Below the pieces are notes generated by a model. It was not told where the DNA came from. It searched no databases and saw only the letters and a program-made list of their open reading frames with translations. From Lysobacter sp. GX 14042 (GTDB taxonomy: Bacteria > Pseudomonadota > Gammaproteobacteria > Xanthomonadales > Xanthomonadaceae): a stretch of DNA of 64,000 bases. Position numbers and translations under genes: made by a program. How positions within the stretch are numbered: the stretch's first letter is position 1; the number at the start of each line of letters is the position of its first letter. The stretch spans positions 62,001 through 126,000 of the forward strand of contig NZ_JAJUWY010000003.1 of assembly GCF_021390425.1 (NCBI RefSeq), given 5' to 3'. Shown one piece after another: positions 1 to 10,322 of this stretch.

Positions 1-1212
<1,212 letters not shown>

Positions 1213-1216
<4 letters not shown>

Positions 1217-2280
1217 GCCGGCCCGTCCGCAGGGGGGTGCTCCCGCGTGAACGGCAGCAGCAGGGTAAATACGGTGTGCCCCGGGCGCGAGCGCCACGCC
1301 AGCGAGCCCCGGTGCTCGCGCGCGACCTGCTGGGCCAGTGGCAGGCCCAGGCCGGTGCCCTCGGCGTGGCCGGTCACCAGCGGCAGGAAGATGCGCCCGG
1401 CCAGGTCGGCCGGCACCCCGCGCCCGTCATCGACCACCTCCAGCCGCAGCGCCAGTGGCCAGGCCTGGTCACCGATACGCAGCCCATGCTCGGCCCGGGT
1501 GCGCAGGACGACCCGGCCGGCGCCGGCCTGGATCGCGTTGCGCACCAGGTTCCACAGCGCCTGGACCAGCCGGTCGGCGTCGCCTTCCAGCTCGGGCAGG
1601 CTGGGGTCGTAGTCGCGTACCAGCCGCACCGCCCAGCCGGCGTCACTCTCGGCCAGGCGCAACACCCGTTCCAGCACCACGTGGATGTTCACCGGCGCCT
1701 GTGCGGCCGCGGCTTCCGGGTGCAGCAGCTGGTCGACCAGGGTCGCCAGCCGGCCCACCTCGTCCTCGATCAGGCCGACCAGTTCGCGTTCGCCGCCCGC
1801 CGCCCGCCGGCCCAGCAGCTGCGCGGCGCCCTTGAGGCCGGCGAGTGGATTGCGCAGCTCGTGCGCCAGGCCCTTCAGCGTCGCCGACAACGCCGACGGC
1901 AGCAGCAGCGCGGGGTCGTCGCCGGGAAACTCGTCCACCGGATGGGCCTCCACCAGCACACCGGCGTCCGTCATCGACAGCCACAGGTCGGCGAAACGCT
2001 CATCGGCTTCCGGGTGCCGAAGGTGCATCCGGCGCAGCCGCAGCGGGGCGGCATCCACGTGCAGGCGGGCCAGTGCCGCCTGCAGCCGGCCGGGTTCCTC
2101 CGCCTCGAGGTCCGGCAGCGGACGGCCAAGCAGGCGCCGCGCCCCCACCCCCAGCCAGCTGGCGAAGGCGGGATTGCAGCCGGCCAGCCGCCCGTCGCCA
2201 CCGGTCCACGCCACCGGCGTTGCCAGGCTGTCGGACTCGGGTGCGGGCGGTGCGGGCGGTGCGGGCGGCATCTGCACCAT
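1213..2280 (-). CDS. ntrB: NtrB nitrogen sensor histidine kinase
   Basis: Cytoplasmic kinase/phosphatase partner of NtrC, normally gated by PII. The 355 aa protein has a PAS-like N-terminus (about 20-120) and a HisKA block with the phospho-acceptor near His140 in LAHELRNPLAG. The HATPase_c domain shows an N box (NLVRNAIQAG), DDGRG and the G box GTGLGLPL. There are no membrane segments, as expected for NtrB. The N-terminus carries a PPAPPAPPAP stretch encoded by three 9-bp repeats. The downstream stop overlaps the ntrC start. The first ATG (2280) is used; no strong ribosome site decides between it and M4. No glnB or amtB is in view. Confidence 0.92.
2241..2267. repeat. Three tandem 9-bp repeats at the ntrB N-terminus
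   Basis: GTGCGGGCG occurs three times in direct tandem and encodes a Pro-Pro-Ala series at residues 5-13 of NtrB. Confidence 0.8.
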
Positions 2281-2332
2281 GTTAGTGCGCGCCGGGCGGC
2301 GTGGGTTGGAACGCCGCGGGGCGCGACGGCGC

Positions 2333-2360
2333 GTGGATTCCCGCGTTCGCGGGAACGACG
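2333..2360. repeat. REP-like intergenic palindrome, copy 1
   Basis: The core TTCCCGCG-TT-CGCGGGAA (2338-2355) is a perfect 8-bp stem followed by CGACG. It lies between the ntrB start and the phosphatase stop. It matches the widespread proteobacterial repeat whose chance translation reads DSRVRGND, and resembles the Neisseria dRS3 pattern ATTCCC-N8-GGGAAT. Degenerate copies are at 5591 and 34316. Confidence 0.6.
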
Positions 2361-2367
2361 CAAGGGG

Positions 2368-2973
2368 TCACCCGAAGCGGCCGCGCCCGGTGTCGTTGAC
2401 CGCCAGCACCTGCACCGCGTCATCGCCCACTTCGACGATGCTGACCGAACCCATGTCCACCACCAGGCGCAGCATCAGCTCCAGCGGCATGCCCAGGCAA
2501 TGCGCCAGTGCCGCCCGGATCATGTCGCCATGGCTGACCACCACCACCGTCTGTCCCGGGTACTGGCAACGCAGCGCCTCCAGGCCGGCGACCACCCGGG
2601 CCTGGGCCTGGACCATCAACTCCCCGCCGGGGGCGCCGGAACAGCTGCGCAAGGCGTTGAAGCGGCGGAAGTGCGGGTCACCGTCCAGCGAGTCGAAGCG
2701 CCTGCCGGTCCAGTCGCCGGTGTCCAGTTCGAGGAATTCTTCACGGGTGCTGGTCCGCATCCCCAGTACGGTCGCGATGGGCGTCGCGGTCTGGACCGCG
2801 CGCTCCAGCGGACTGCTGCAGACCGCGGCGACCGGCACGCCGGCAAAGCGCGAGGCCAGCGCGGCGGCCTGGGCGCGCCCGGCCTCGTTGAGGTCGATGC
2901 CGGGACTGCGTCCGGCAAAGGAATGGCCGGAGACGTCGTTGGCGGCGTGGCGGATCAGGAAAAAACGGGTCAT
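2368..2973 (-). CDS. Histidine phosphatase family protein (phosphoglycerate-mutase-like)
   Basis: A 201 aa branch-1 histidine phosphatase. The N-terminal LIRHA motif supplies the nucleophilic His9, SSPLERAVQTA supplies the conserved Arg, Glu near FLELDTGDWTGR is the likely acid, and VVVVSHGDMIRA holds the second His. The substrate cannot be told; homologues include alpha-ribazole phosphatase-like (CobC-type) and general sugar phosphatases. The start is set at the ATG directly before TRFFLIRHA, because an upstream in-frame ATG would add a tail the family lacks. It points the same way as ntrB but is separated from it by the palindromic repeat. Confidence 0.85.
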   Translation of the reverse strand: MTRFFLIRHAANDVSGHSFAGRSPGIDLNEAGRAQAAALASRFAGVPVAAVCSSPLERAVQTATPIATVLGMRTSTREEFLELDTGDWTGRRFDSLDGDPHFRRFNALRSCSGAPGGELMVQAQARVVAGLEALRCQYPGQTVVVVSHGDMIRAALAHCLGMPLELMLRLVVDMGSVSIVEVGDDAVQVLAVNDTGRGRFG

Positions 2974-3071
2974 GGCAGGGTCCGTGGCGGCAACCGCCAT
3001 TGTGGTGCGGCCATGGATGAGTGTCATGGCCATGACAGGCATGGCTCACACCGAGCCGGTTGGAGGCGCGC

Positions 3072-4148
3072 GTGCGGATCGGAGTACTGACGTTCCATCG
3101 CTGCATCAATTACGGCAGCTATTGGCAGACCCGCTGCCTGGTGGAGGGACTGCGGGCGCGCGGGCACGAGCCGCTGGTGATCGACCACGCCTCGCGGCGG
3201 GTCGACATCGCCGAGTGGAAGTGCGCCTTCCGGCCGACGCTTCCCGACCCGCCCGCCGAGGGCGACCATTTGCGCTACCGGACCAAGATCCATCATTTCG
3301 GCGAGGCGATCCGCGCCCTTCCGTTGTCGCCGCCGTATCCGCTCGACGGCCACGTCGAACCGGGCTGCGACCTGGTGGTGGTGGGCAGCGACGAGGTGTG
3401 GAACCTCGCCCACCCGTGGTACGGCGGATGCGGGCTGTTCTACGGCCAGGGGCTGCGGGCACCCCGCCTGGTGGCCTACGCGGCCAGCTTCGGCAACCAG
3501 GACGCGCAATGGGCGCTGGGCCCGGAACAGGCCGGCTGGCTTGCGGGTTTCGACCGCATCTCGGTCCGCGACGGCAACTCGGCGCGCATCGTGGAGGGCG
3601 CATTGGGACAGGCACCGGAACTGGTGCTCGACCCGTGCCTGCAGTTTCCACCCACCGCCGGGGCGATCGACGGCGCCGGCGACCCGGCGCAGCCGGAGGC
3701 GCGGTATCTCGCCCTGTATGGCCATGGCTTCTCCCGCGGGCTTTCCCTGCGGGTACGCGAGTGGGCGCGCCGGCGCGGCCTGCAGGTCGTCAGCATCGGC
3801 TACCGCAACGACTGGGCCGACCGGCAATGGCTCGACGCCGGGCCGCATGCCTTCGCCCGCTTCATGGCCGGCGCCGAGGCGGTGGTGACCAACTTCTTCC
3901 ATGGTTGCGTGTTCGCGCTGCTCAACGCGCGGCCGTTCGTGTGCGAGCCGACCGCCTACCGCAGCAACAAGCTGCACGGACTGATGGAGACCGTCGGCGG
4001 CCAGCGCCACCTGCTGGAGCCGGATGCGGCCGGCGGCCAGCACCTGGAGGCGCTGCTGGGCCGGCCGCTGGAGGACGCCATCGGCGAGCGCATCGACGCG
4101 GCCCGGCTGCGCTCCAGCCGGTTCCTGGACCACGCGCTCGCCGCATGA
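3072..4148 (+). CDS. Polysaccharide pyruvyl transferase family protein
   Basis: A 358 aa protein with the features of the PS_pyruv_trans (CsaB/WcaK) family. The N-terminal VRIGVLTFHRCINYGSYWQ is a typical opening, VVVGSDEVWNL is in the middle, and GAEAVVTNFFHGCVFALLNARPF holds the conserved His near the C-terminus. Family members add a ketal pyruvate from PEP to a glycan sugar. The GTG start at 3072 is chosen because GGAGG (3062-3066) sits 5 nt upstream; a TTG at 3060 overlaps that site. Its stop overlaps the next ATG (ATGA), so it is coupled to the FrhB-like gene. The acceptor glycan is unknown. Confidence 0.8.
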   Translation: MRIGVLTFHRCINYGSYWQTRCLVEGLRARGHEPLVIDHASRRVDIAEWKCAFRPTLPDPPAEGDHLRYRTKIHHFGEAIRALPLSPPYPLDGHVEPGCDLVVVGSDEVWNLAHPWYGGCGLFYGQGLRAPRLVAYAASFGNQDAQWALGPEQAGWLAGFDRISVRDGNSARIVEGALGQAPELVLDPCLQFPPTAGAIDGAGDPAQPEARYLALYGHGFSRGLSLRVREWARRRGLQVVSIGYRNDWADRQWLDAGPHAFARFMAGAEAVVTNFFHGCVFALLNARPFVCEPTAYRSNKLHGLMETVGGQRHLLEPDAAGGQHLEALLGRPLEDAIGERIDAARLRSSRFLDHALAA

Positions 4149-5536
4149 GCCCCTCGGCGCAGGAAGACCCGGGCCCCGCCGACATCGTCCGCTCCGGACT
4201 GTGCATCGGCTGCGGCGCCTGCGCCGGGCTTGCACCTGCCGGGCGCGCCAGGATGGAGTTCGACGCACACGGCCTGCTGCGACCGCGTGCCGATGCCGGC
4301 TGGATGGCCACCGGGCCGCGCGGGTTTGCCGGGATCTGCCCGTTTTCCCCCCGCGCCGCCGACGAGGATGCGATCGCCGCCGATGTGTTCCCGGCGGCGC
4401 CCCGGCATGCGGCAAGCGTCGGGCGCTACGAATCGGCCTGGGTCGGGCACGCCGCCGAAGCCGACTTCCGGCTGCACGGCAGCTCCGGCGGACTGGTCAG
4501 CTGGGTCGCCTGCGAGCTGCTGGACAAGGGCCTGGTCGAAGCGGTCGTGCACGTGGTGCCCTGCGAAGAGCCACAAAAGGAAGGACGCTTCTTCGCCTAC
4601 CGGATTTCGCGCACCCGCGGGCAGGTCAGGGACGGCGCGCAATCGCGCTACCACCCGATCGAGCTCTCGACGGTGCTGCGGGAGATCGCCGCGCAACCGG
4701 GCCGCTACGCGGTGGTCGGCATCCCCTGCTTCATCAAGGCCGTGCAGCTGCTGCGGCGCCACGAGCCGCTGTACCGCGAACGGATCGTCCACACCCTCGG
4801 GCTGTTCTGCGGACACATGAAGAGCGCGCGCTTCACCGAGAGCCTGGCGATGCAGATGGGCCTGCCGCGGGAGCGGGTGCGTGGCGTCGAGTACCGCCAC
4901 AAGGCCGCCGACCGGCCGGCCAACTGGTACAGCAGCCGGCTGACCCTGGACGACGGCTCGCAGCCGACGCAGGACTGGTGGCACCTGGCCGATGGCGACT
5001 GGGGCGCGGGCTTCTTCATGGCCCCGGCCTGCAATTTCTGCGACGACGTGGTGGCCGAGACCGCCGACGTTTCCTTCGGCGATGCCTGGGTGGAGCCGCA
5101 CTCGTCGGACTGGCGCGGGACCAACGTGATGCTGGTGCGCTCGCCGGTGATCGGCCGGCTGGTCGAACGGGCGCTGTCGGAAGGCCGGCTCTCGCTGGAC
5201 GCAGTCGACGACGCCTACGTCGCCAACACCCAGGCGGCGGGGCTGCGCCAGCGGCGCGAGGGGCTGGCGTGGCGGCTGGCGCATCGCCGCCGCGGCCTGG
5301 TGCCACGCAAGCGGGTGGCGCCGGATGCGCGTTCGCCGGCCCCGCGGCGCCGGCTGGTCTACGCGATGCGCCAGGCGATCTCGGCCTGGAGCCACCGGAT
5401 GTTCCGGCTGGCCCGGGCAAGTGGCCAGGCCTGGATCTACGTGGCCTGGGCGCGGGGGGCGGCCGCCACCTACCACGCGCTGGCGTACCACCGCGGCCGC
5501 TTGGGACGGCTGGTCGAGCGGCTGGGACTGCGCTGA
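4145..5536 (+). CDS. FrhB-type Fe-S/flavin protein (coenzyme F420 hydrogenase/dehydrogenase beta subunit family)
   Basis: A 463 aa protein. The N-terminal Cys cluster CIGCGAC (Cys20, 23, 26) and Cys65 look like a 4Fe-4S site. The central part carries the FrhB family features: HGSSGGLVSWVA, GIPCFIKAVQLL, GLFCGHMKS and, near residue 300, ACNFCDD...VSFGDAW. The C-terminal tail is Arg-rich. In non-methanogens this family is common in polysaccharide clusters beside pyruvyl transferases, which is the arrangement here; its reaction there is not established. The ATG overlaps the preceding stop. I do not infer F420 dependence. Confidence 0.8.
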   Translation: MSPSAQEDPGPADIVRSGLCIGCGACAGLAPAGRARMEFDAHGLLRPRADAGWMATGPRGFAGICPFSPRAADEDAIAADVFPAAPRHAASVGRYESAWVGHAAEADFRLHGSSGGLVSWVACELLDKGLVEAVVHVVPCEEPQKEGRFFAYRISRTRGQVRDGAQSRYHPIELSTVLREIAAQPGRYAVVGIPCFIKAVQLLRRHEPLYRERIVHTLGLFCGHMKSARFTESLAMQMGLPRERVRGVEYRHKAADRPANWYSSRLTLDDGSQPTQDWWHLADGDWGAGFFMAPACNFCDDVVAETADVSFGDAWVEPHSSDWRGTNVMLVRSPVIGRLVERALSEGRLSLDAVDDAYVANTQAAGLRQRREGLAWRLAHRRRGLVPRKRVAPDARSPAPRRRLVYAMRQAISAWSHRMFRLARASGQAWIYVAWARGAAATYHALAYHRGRLGRLVERLGLR

Positions 5537-5590
5537 GCGCCGGGCGCGCCAGGCGACCGACGCTGGACCGCGCCGGTCGACCGCGGCCGC

Positions 5591-5614
5591 TCACGCCCGC
5601 GAATGCGGGGAGGC
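5591..5614. repeat. REP-like palindrome, degenerate copy 2
   Basis: CCCGC-GAAT-GCGGG (5596-5609) in the same context as the widespread repeat (chance translation TPANAG). It supplies the last codons of the GT9-like gene, whose C-terminus reads FASPHSRA, a typical repeat-derived tail. Confidence 0.5.
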
Positions 5615-6505
5615 AAAGCCGTGCGCGGCCAGCGCGGCCATGACCTGGTCGACCACCCCGGCCCAGTCGCCCGCCGCGCGCTGGCGGAACAGGCGCATGC
5701 CCGGATACCAGGGGCTGTCATCGCGCCCCTCCATCCAGCGCCAGTCCGGCTCGTGGTGCAACAGCACCCAAGTGGGCACGCCGAGCGCACCGCCGAGATG
5801 GGCGGGCATGGAATCGATGGTCACCAGCAGGTCCAGCGCCGACAGCACGCTGGCGTAGGCCGGTATCCCGAACTCGCCGGGGTACTCGCCGGTGCAGCCG
5901 TCCCAGCCGGCATCGCGGGCCTGCGGCTGGACGATCAACGCCCGCACGCCCGGCAGCCCGGCCAGCGGGGCGATCTGCCGGAAGTCCATCGACCGCGCCG
6001 GATTCCAGTCTCCGCCACGCCACACCAGGCCGATGCGCGGCCGGACGTCCGGGCCGGGCAGCCCATGTGGTTCGGCATGCAGGTAAGGCACCCGCCCGGG
6101 CAGGTCATCGGGCGTGCTGCGGAACACGTGGGCCAGCTCCATCAGTTCCACGTCGACGTCGTAGTCCACCTCCGCATCGCCGTCGTGCAGCGGCAGCAAC
6201 CGGTCGATGCCGGGGACCTGCGCCAGCAGCGGCAGCAGGCCCGGCTGCGCCCACACGGCCACCTCGGCCGCACGCTGCGCGAGCAAGGGGACATAGCGGA
6301 TGAACTGCAGGGTGTCGCCCAGCCCGTGATAGCAGCGCACCAGCACCCGCCGGCCCTCCAGCGGGGCCCCGGTCCACACGTATTGCAGGTGTCGCGGCAG
6401 ATGGTGGCAGGGCCGGGCGGCGCGCGCCGGCAGCCCGGCATCGCCCACCTGCCAGGCCTGCTCCCATTCTCCGCGCCGCATGTGCCGCGTCCACGGGTCG
6501 TCCAC
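5591..6505 (-). CDS. Glycosyltransferase family 9-like (heptosyltransferase-like) protein
   Basis: A 304 aa protein resembling the C-terminal GT9-like half found in many TPR-glycosyltransferase proteins. It shows VLVRCYHGLGDTLQFIRYVPLL (GT-B N-terminal loop), IGLVWRGG and LDLLVTIDSMPAHLGGALGVPTWVLLHHEPDWRW, the hallmark donor-site segment with Asp and His. No TPR domain is present. It lies 12 bp after the glycosidase-like gene and probably forms one unit with it and the inositol synthase. Donor and acceptor are unknown. The last residues come from a REP-like repeat. Confidence 0.75.
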   Translation of the reverse strand: MDDPWTRHMRRGEWEQAWQVGDAGLPARAARPCHHLPRHLQYVWTGAPLEGRRVLVRCYHGLGDTLQFIRYVPLLAQRAAEVAVWAQPGLLPLLAQVPGIDRLLPLHDGDAEVDYDVDVELMELAHVFRSTPDDLPGRVPYLHAEPHGLPGPDVRPRIGLVWRGGDWNPARSMDFRQIAPLAGLPGVRALIVQPQARDAGWDGCTGEYPGEFGIPAYASVLSALDLLVTIDSMPAHLGGALGVPTWVLLHHEPDWRWMEGRDDSPWYPGMRLFRQRAAGDWAGVVDQVMAALAAHGFASPHSRA

Positions 6506-6517
6506 CCCGCTCCTCCT

Positions 6518-7402
6518 TCAGGCGTAGCGGCGCATCATCTCGACGCAGAAGTCGGCGAAGCGCCGCGGGTCGCGCGGTGCGCTGGTGTGGTGCGGCTGGA
6601 TGCCTTCGGATTCAGGGGTGAAGCAGAAGGTCGCGGTCACCTCGAAGCCGTCGAGCGCGGACACCATCCGGTCGAACCAGCGTTCGGCATCCGGCCGCAG
6701 CCAGTCCGCCCAGCTCAGGCCGGTGCGCACCCGGCGCACGCCCAGCCTGCGCAACCACGCCACCGCATCGTCGAGCCGGTGGTCCTCGAAGTGGAACCAC
6801 TGGCACACCCCCATGTCCGGGGTGTACTCGTGGAATTGCCGCGCCGCCATCTTCGGCGTGCCGTCCTCGCGCAGCAGGCCCATGTGGAAGTGCCGGTAAT
6901 AGGACGAGCCCTCGGCCTCGCGGTGGCGGGTGGTCGCCTCCCAGGCCTGCGGCAGGTCGTACAGGCTGTACCAGTAGATCCGGGGCACCCGCCCCAGCAG
7001 CAGTCCGGCGGTGCGGCGCAGGCCGAAATCCTGCACTTCCTCGGCGCCGAAGCTGGACACGCCGACCTCCGGAACCCACACCGGCAGCGGCGTCACCGCT
7101 TCGATCTCCGCCACCTTGTCCGGCCAGGAATCCAGCGGCCACAGGTTCCAGTCCAGCGGGAAGCCGTGCACGCCGACCGCATCCATGTCCCGCAGCGCAC
7201 CGAACTCGTGCATGCGGCCGATGAAACCCGGGTCGATCGGCGAGATGCCTCCCAGTACCCGGGTGACATGCGGCGCCTGGGCCTTCACCGCTTCGGCGGC
7301 GAGCCCGACCATGTCCGCGTACAGCCGCCACTCGGGGTCGACCTCCATGTCCCAGTGCGATTTGTTGTTGGCCTCGTTCCAGAAAGTGACGGCTTCGATC
7401 AT
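6518..7402 (-). CDS. Clan-A glycoside hydrolase-like protein (beta-xylosidase-like)
   Basis: A 294 aa protein that resembles a clan GH-A barrel. FWNEANNKSHWD near residue 7 matches the acid/base NE(P/A) motif, and WVPEVGVSSFG near 110 carries a candidate nucleophile Glu. It has no signal peptide, so a cytoplasmic role is likely. It is shorter than most GH39 enzymes, and the first residues are close to the acid/base motif, so it may be a partial barrel or a non-catalytic relative. The gene lies 40 bp after inositol-3-phosphate synthase and before the GT9-like gene. The substrate is not known. Confidence 0.6.
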   Translation of the reverse strand: MIEAVTFWNEANNKSHWDMEVDPEWRLYADMVGLAAEAVKAQAPHVTRVLGGISPIDPGFIGRMHEFGALRDMDAVGVHGFPLDWNLWPLDSWPDKVAEIEAVTPLPVWVPEVGVSSFGAEEVQDFGLRRTAGLLLGRVPRIYWYSLYDLPQAWEATTRHREAEGSSYYRHFHMGLLREDGTPKMAARQFHEYTPDMGVCQWFHFEDHRLDDAVAWLRRLGVRRVRTGLSWADWLRPDAERWFDRMVSALDGFEVTATFCFTPESEGIQPHHTSAPRDPRRFADFCVEMMRRYA

Positions 7403-7442
7403 GCGTAGGTGAGCGCTCCCGGGATGTTTCCCGAAGTTGTGG

Positions 7443-8762
7443 TCAGGTCGTGGCGGCGTGGACGCGGACCGGGCCCGCCGCGGCGTCCTCCGCTGCCGGT
7501 GGGCGGTCCGCGATCGTGCGCAGGACCTCGTGCAGGCGGGCGAGCTGGCGGAACACGTCGTGTTCGGGCCGCGCGCCGCCGGCCACCTGCGGCGACTTGA
7601 AGTAGAACGACAGCCACTCCTGCACGCCCGCCATGCCGGCGCGCGAGGCCAGGTCGCCCAGCAACGCCAGGTCGAGCGCCACCGGCGCCGCCAGGATCGA
7701 GTCGCGGCACAGGAAGTTGATCTTGATCTGCATCCGGTAGCCGAGCCAGCCGAAGATGTCGATGTTGTCCCAGCTTTCCTTGTTGTCGCCGTGCGGCGGG
7801 TAGTAGTTGATCCGCACCTGGTGGTGCATGTCGCCGTACAGGTCCGGGTTGAGGTCCGGACGCAGGATGTCGTCGAGCACGCCGAGCTTGGAGACTTCCT
7901 TGGTGCGGAAGTTCTCCGGGTTGTCGAGCACGTAGCCGTCGCGGTTGCCCAGGATGTTGGTCGAGTACCAGCCGCGGATCCCCAGAGCGCGGGCCTGCAG
8001 CCCGGGCGCGAGGATCGTCTTCATCAGGGTCTGGCCGGTCTTGAAGTCCTTGCCCCCGATCGGCACCCGGCAGCGCTCGGCCAGTTGCACCAGCGCCGGC
8101 ACGTCGCAGGCCAGGTTGGGCGCGCCGTTGAGGAACGGCACGCCGGAGCGGATCGCGGCGTAGGCGTAGACCATGGATGGCGCGATCGCCGGATCATCGT
8201 CCTCGAGCCCCTGCTCGAAGGCGTCGATGTCCTGGTGCACCAGCGAGGCCTGCGTGTAGACCTCGGTGGAGGCGCACCAGACCATCACCGCGCGCTCGCA
8301 GCCGTTCGCCGCGATGAAGCCGGCGATGTCGTCCATCAACGCACGCGCGAGCGCGGCCTTGTTTTTCCCGGACTTGACGTGGCTTCCATGCAGGTTGGGA
8401 ACGAAGGCCGGGTCGAACACCGCCGGCATCGGCCGGATCTGCTCCAGCTCGCCACGGATCGCCCGCAGCGGCGCGTCCTCGAGCACCGCCGCCTTGCGCG
8501 CGGACTCGTAGACGTTGTCGGGGTAGATGTCCCAGCCGCCGAACACCAGCTGGTCGAGACCGGCAAGCGGCACCGCCTCGGCGATGCGGACCGGGCGCCC
8601 GTCCGTGCCCGGCATGCGCCCCATCTGGGTCAGCGAGCCCACCGGCTCGGCCAGCTGGCGCCGGACCGACACCACGCCCGCGATGAGCGTGGTGGCGACG
8701 GCGCCCAGGCCGGGCATCAGTACCGCGAGCCGGCCCCGCGCCGGTTGGATCGTCTGCTCCAT
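7443..8762 (-). CDS. ino1: Inositol-3-phosphate synthase
   Basis: Converts glucose 6-phosphate to 1L-myo-inositol 1-phosphate with NAD. The 439 aa protein has the N-terminal NAD loop VLMPGLGAVATTLIAG, FGGWDIYPDN, PIGGKDFKTGQTLMKT and the conserved WYSTNILGNRDG block, with catalytic Lys residues in GGKDFKTGQT and in MQIKINF. The ATG at 8762 is chosen because AGGAGG lies 8 nt before it; an upstream in-frame ATG at 8804 has no such site. It heads a probable three-gene unit with the glycosidase-like and GT9-like genes. It suggests an inositol-containing lipid or glycan, an uncommon trait in this group. Confidence 0.92.
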   Translation of the reverse strand: MEQTIQPARGRLAVLMPGLGAVATTLIAGVVSVRRQLAEPVGSLTQMGRMPGTDGRPVRIAEAVPLAGLDQLVFGGWDIYPDNVYESARKAAVLEDAPLRAIRGELEQIRPMPAVFDPAFVPNLHGSHVKSGKNKAALARALMDDIAGFIAANGCERAVMVWCASTEVYTQASLVHQDIDAFEQGLEDDDPAIAPSMVYAYAAIRSGVPFLNGAPNLACDVPALVQLAERCRVPIGGKDFKTGQTLMKTILAPGLQARALGIRGWYSTNILGNRDGYVLDNPENFRTKEVSKLGVLDDILRPDLNPDLYGDMHHQVRINYYPPHGDNKESWDNIDIFGWLGYRMQIKINFLCRDSILAAPVALDLALLGDLASRAGMAGVQEWLSFYFKSPQVAGGARPEHDVFRQLARLHEVLRTIADRPPAAEDAAAGPVRVHAATT

Positions 8763-8874
8763 TGCTTCGCCTCCTGCGGGAAGGAACAAAGCATGAATGC
8801 GCATGGGGTGTTGCGAGGGTGAAGGCGCTCTTGCGGGTGGAACACTGGTTCCGGTGGGAGCGGCGCCGCGGCCG

Positions 8875-10284
8875 TCAGGTCGCGTAGTACATCTGGTACT
8901 CGAGCGGGTGCGTCGCCGCGCGGAACGCGGTGACCTCCTTCATCTTCAGCCCGATGTAGGCATCGATGAAGTCGTCGGTGAACACCCCGCCGGCCTTGAG
9001 GAACTCGCGGTCGCCGTCGAGCGCCTCCAGCGCCTGGTCGAGCGAGGCGCAGACCGTGGGAATGCCCTTCTCCTCTTCCGGCGGCAGGTCGTAGAGGTCC
9101 TTGTCGCTGGGCGGGCCCGGGTCGATCTGGTTCCGGATGCCGTCCAGGCCGGCCATCATCAGCGCGGCGAAGGTCAGGTAGCCGGACTGGATCGGGTCGG
9201 GGAAGCGCATCTCGATGCGCCGCGCCTTGGGGTTGGTGACGTAGGGGATGCGGCAGGAGGCGGAGCGGTTGGAGGCCGAGTAGGCCAGCATCACCGGCGC
9301 TTCGTAGCCGGGCACCAGGCGCTTGTAGCTGTTGGTGCCGGCATTGCTGAAGGCGTTGATGGCGCGGGCATGGCGGAAGACGCCGCCGATGTACCACAGC
9401 GCGGTCTGGCTCAGCCCGCCGTAGCCGTCACCGGTGAACAGGTTGACCCCGCCCTTGGCCAGGCTCTGGTGCACGTGCATGCCGCTGCCGTTGTCGCCGA
9501 CCAGCGGCTTGGGCATGAAGGTCGCGGTTTTGCCGTTGCGGTGGGCGACGTTCCTGACCACGTACTTGAGCATCTGCAGCTCGTCGGCCTTGCGCACCAG
9601 CGAGTTGAAGCGCGCGCCGATCTCGCACTGCCCGGCGTTGGCGACCTCGTGGTGGTGGACCTCGACCTCGATGCCCAGTGCCATCAGCACCTTGCACATC
9701 TCGGCGCGGATGTCGTGCAGCTGGTCGAGCGGGGCCACCGGGAAATAGCCGCCCTTCACCCCGGGGCGGTAGCCGGTATTGCCGCCCTCGTACTCGCGCC
9801 CGGAGTTCCACGCCGCCTCTTCGGAGTCGACGTGGAAGAAGGTATGGCCCATGTCGTTGGCGTAGCGCACCGAGTCGAAGATGAAGAACTCCGGCTCCGG
9901 GCCGAAGAACGCCTGTTCGGCGATGCCGCTGGACTTGAGGAAAGCCTCGGCCCGGCGGGCGATGCCGCGCGGGTCGCGGTTGTAGGCCTGCATGGTCTGC
10001 GGATCGAGGATGTCGCAGGTCAGCACCAGCGTCGGGTCGGCGGTGAACGGGTCGACGAAGGCGGTTTCCGGATCCGGCAGCAGGACCATGTCGGAATTCT
10101 GGATGCCCTTCCATCCGGGCATCGAGGAGCCATCGAACATCCGTCCGTCCTCCAGCAGCGCGTCGTCGACGATCGAGGCCGGGAAGCTCACGTGGTGCCA
10201 GACCCCGCGCATGTCGGTGAAGCGCAGGTCGATGAACTCGATGCGGTGGTCGTTGATGAGGCGGGTGAGGTTTTCGGTGCTCAT
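8875..10284 (-). CDS. glnA: Glutamine synthetase type I
   Basis: Forms glutamine from glutamate, ammonia and ATP; a dodecamer in the cytoplasm. The 469 aa length is standard for GS-I beta. Visible blocks are [21 protein letters not shown], the ATP-binding [16 protein letters not shown] and the glutamate-binding NRSASCRIP. The adenylylation motif [10 protein letters not shown] is intact near residue 398, so control by GlnE is expected. Upstream are a sigma-54 promoter candidate (10323-10338) and an NtrC palindrome (10447-10461), matching the ntrBC genes at the other end of this region. Confidence 0.97.
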   Translation of the reverse strand: MSTENLTRLINDHRIEFIDLRFTDMRGVWHHVSFPASIVDDALLEDGRMFDGSSMPGWKGIQNSDMVLLPDPETAFVDPFTADPTLVLTCDILDPQTMQAYNRDPRGIARRAEAFLKSSGIAEQAFFGPEPEFFIFDSVRYANDMGHTFFHVDSEEAAWNSGREYEGGNTGYRPGVKGGYFPVAPLDQLHDIRAEMCKVLMALGIEVEVHHHEVANAGQCEIGARFNSLVRKADELQMLKYVVRNVAHRNGKTATFMPKPLVGDNGSGMHVHQSLAKGGVNLFTGDGYGGLSQTALWYIGGVFRHARAINAFSNAGTNSYKRLVPGYEAPVMLAYSASNRSASCRIPYVTNPKARRIEMRFPDPIQSGYLTFAALMMAGLDGIRNQIDPGPPSDKDLYDLPPEEEKGIPTVCASLDQALEALDGDREFLKAGGVFTDDFIDAYIGLKMKEVTAFRAATHPLEYQMYYAT

Positions 10285-10322
10285 GGGTGTCGGCCGGAAG
10301 TGTGAGGGATTGCAACGGATGT

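Noticed and set aside
5566-5578. GACCG-CGC-CGGTC hairpin between convergent genes
   Set aside because: Short stem with no T tract; too weak to call a terminator.
8839-8852. GGAAC-ACTG-GTTCC stem after the glnA stop
   Set aside because: Five-bp stem without a T run; not enough for a terminator.
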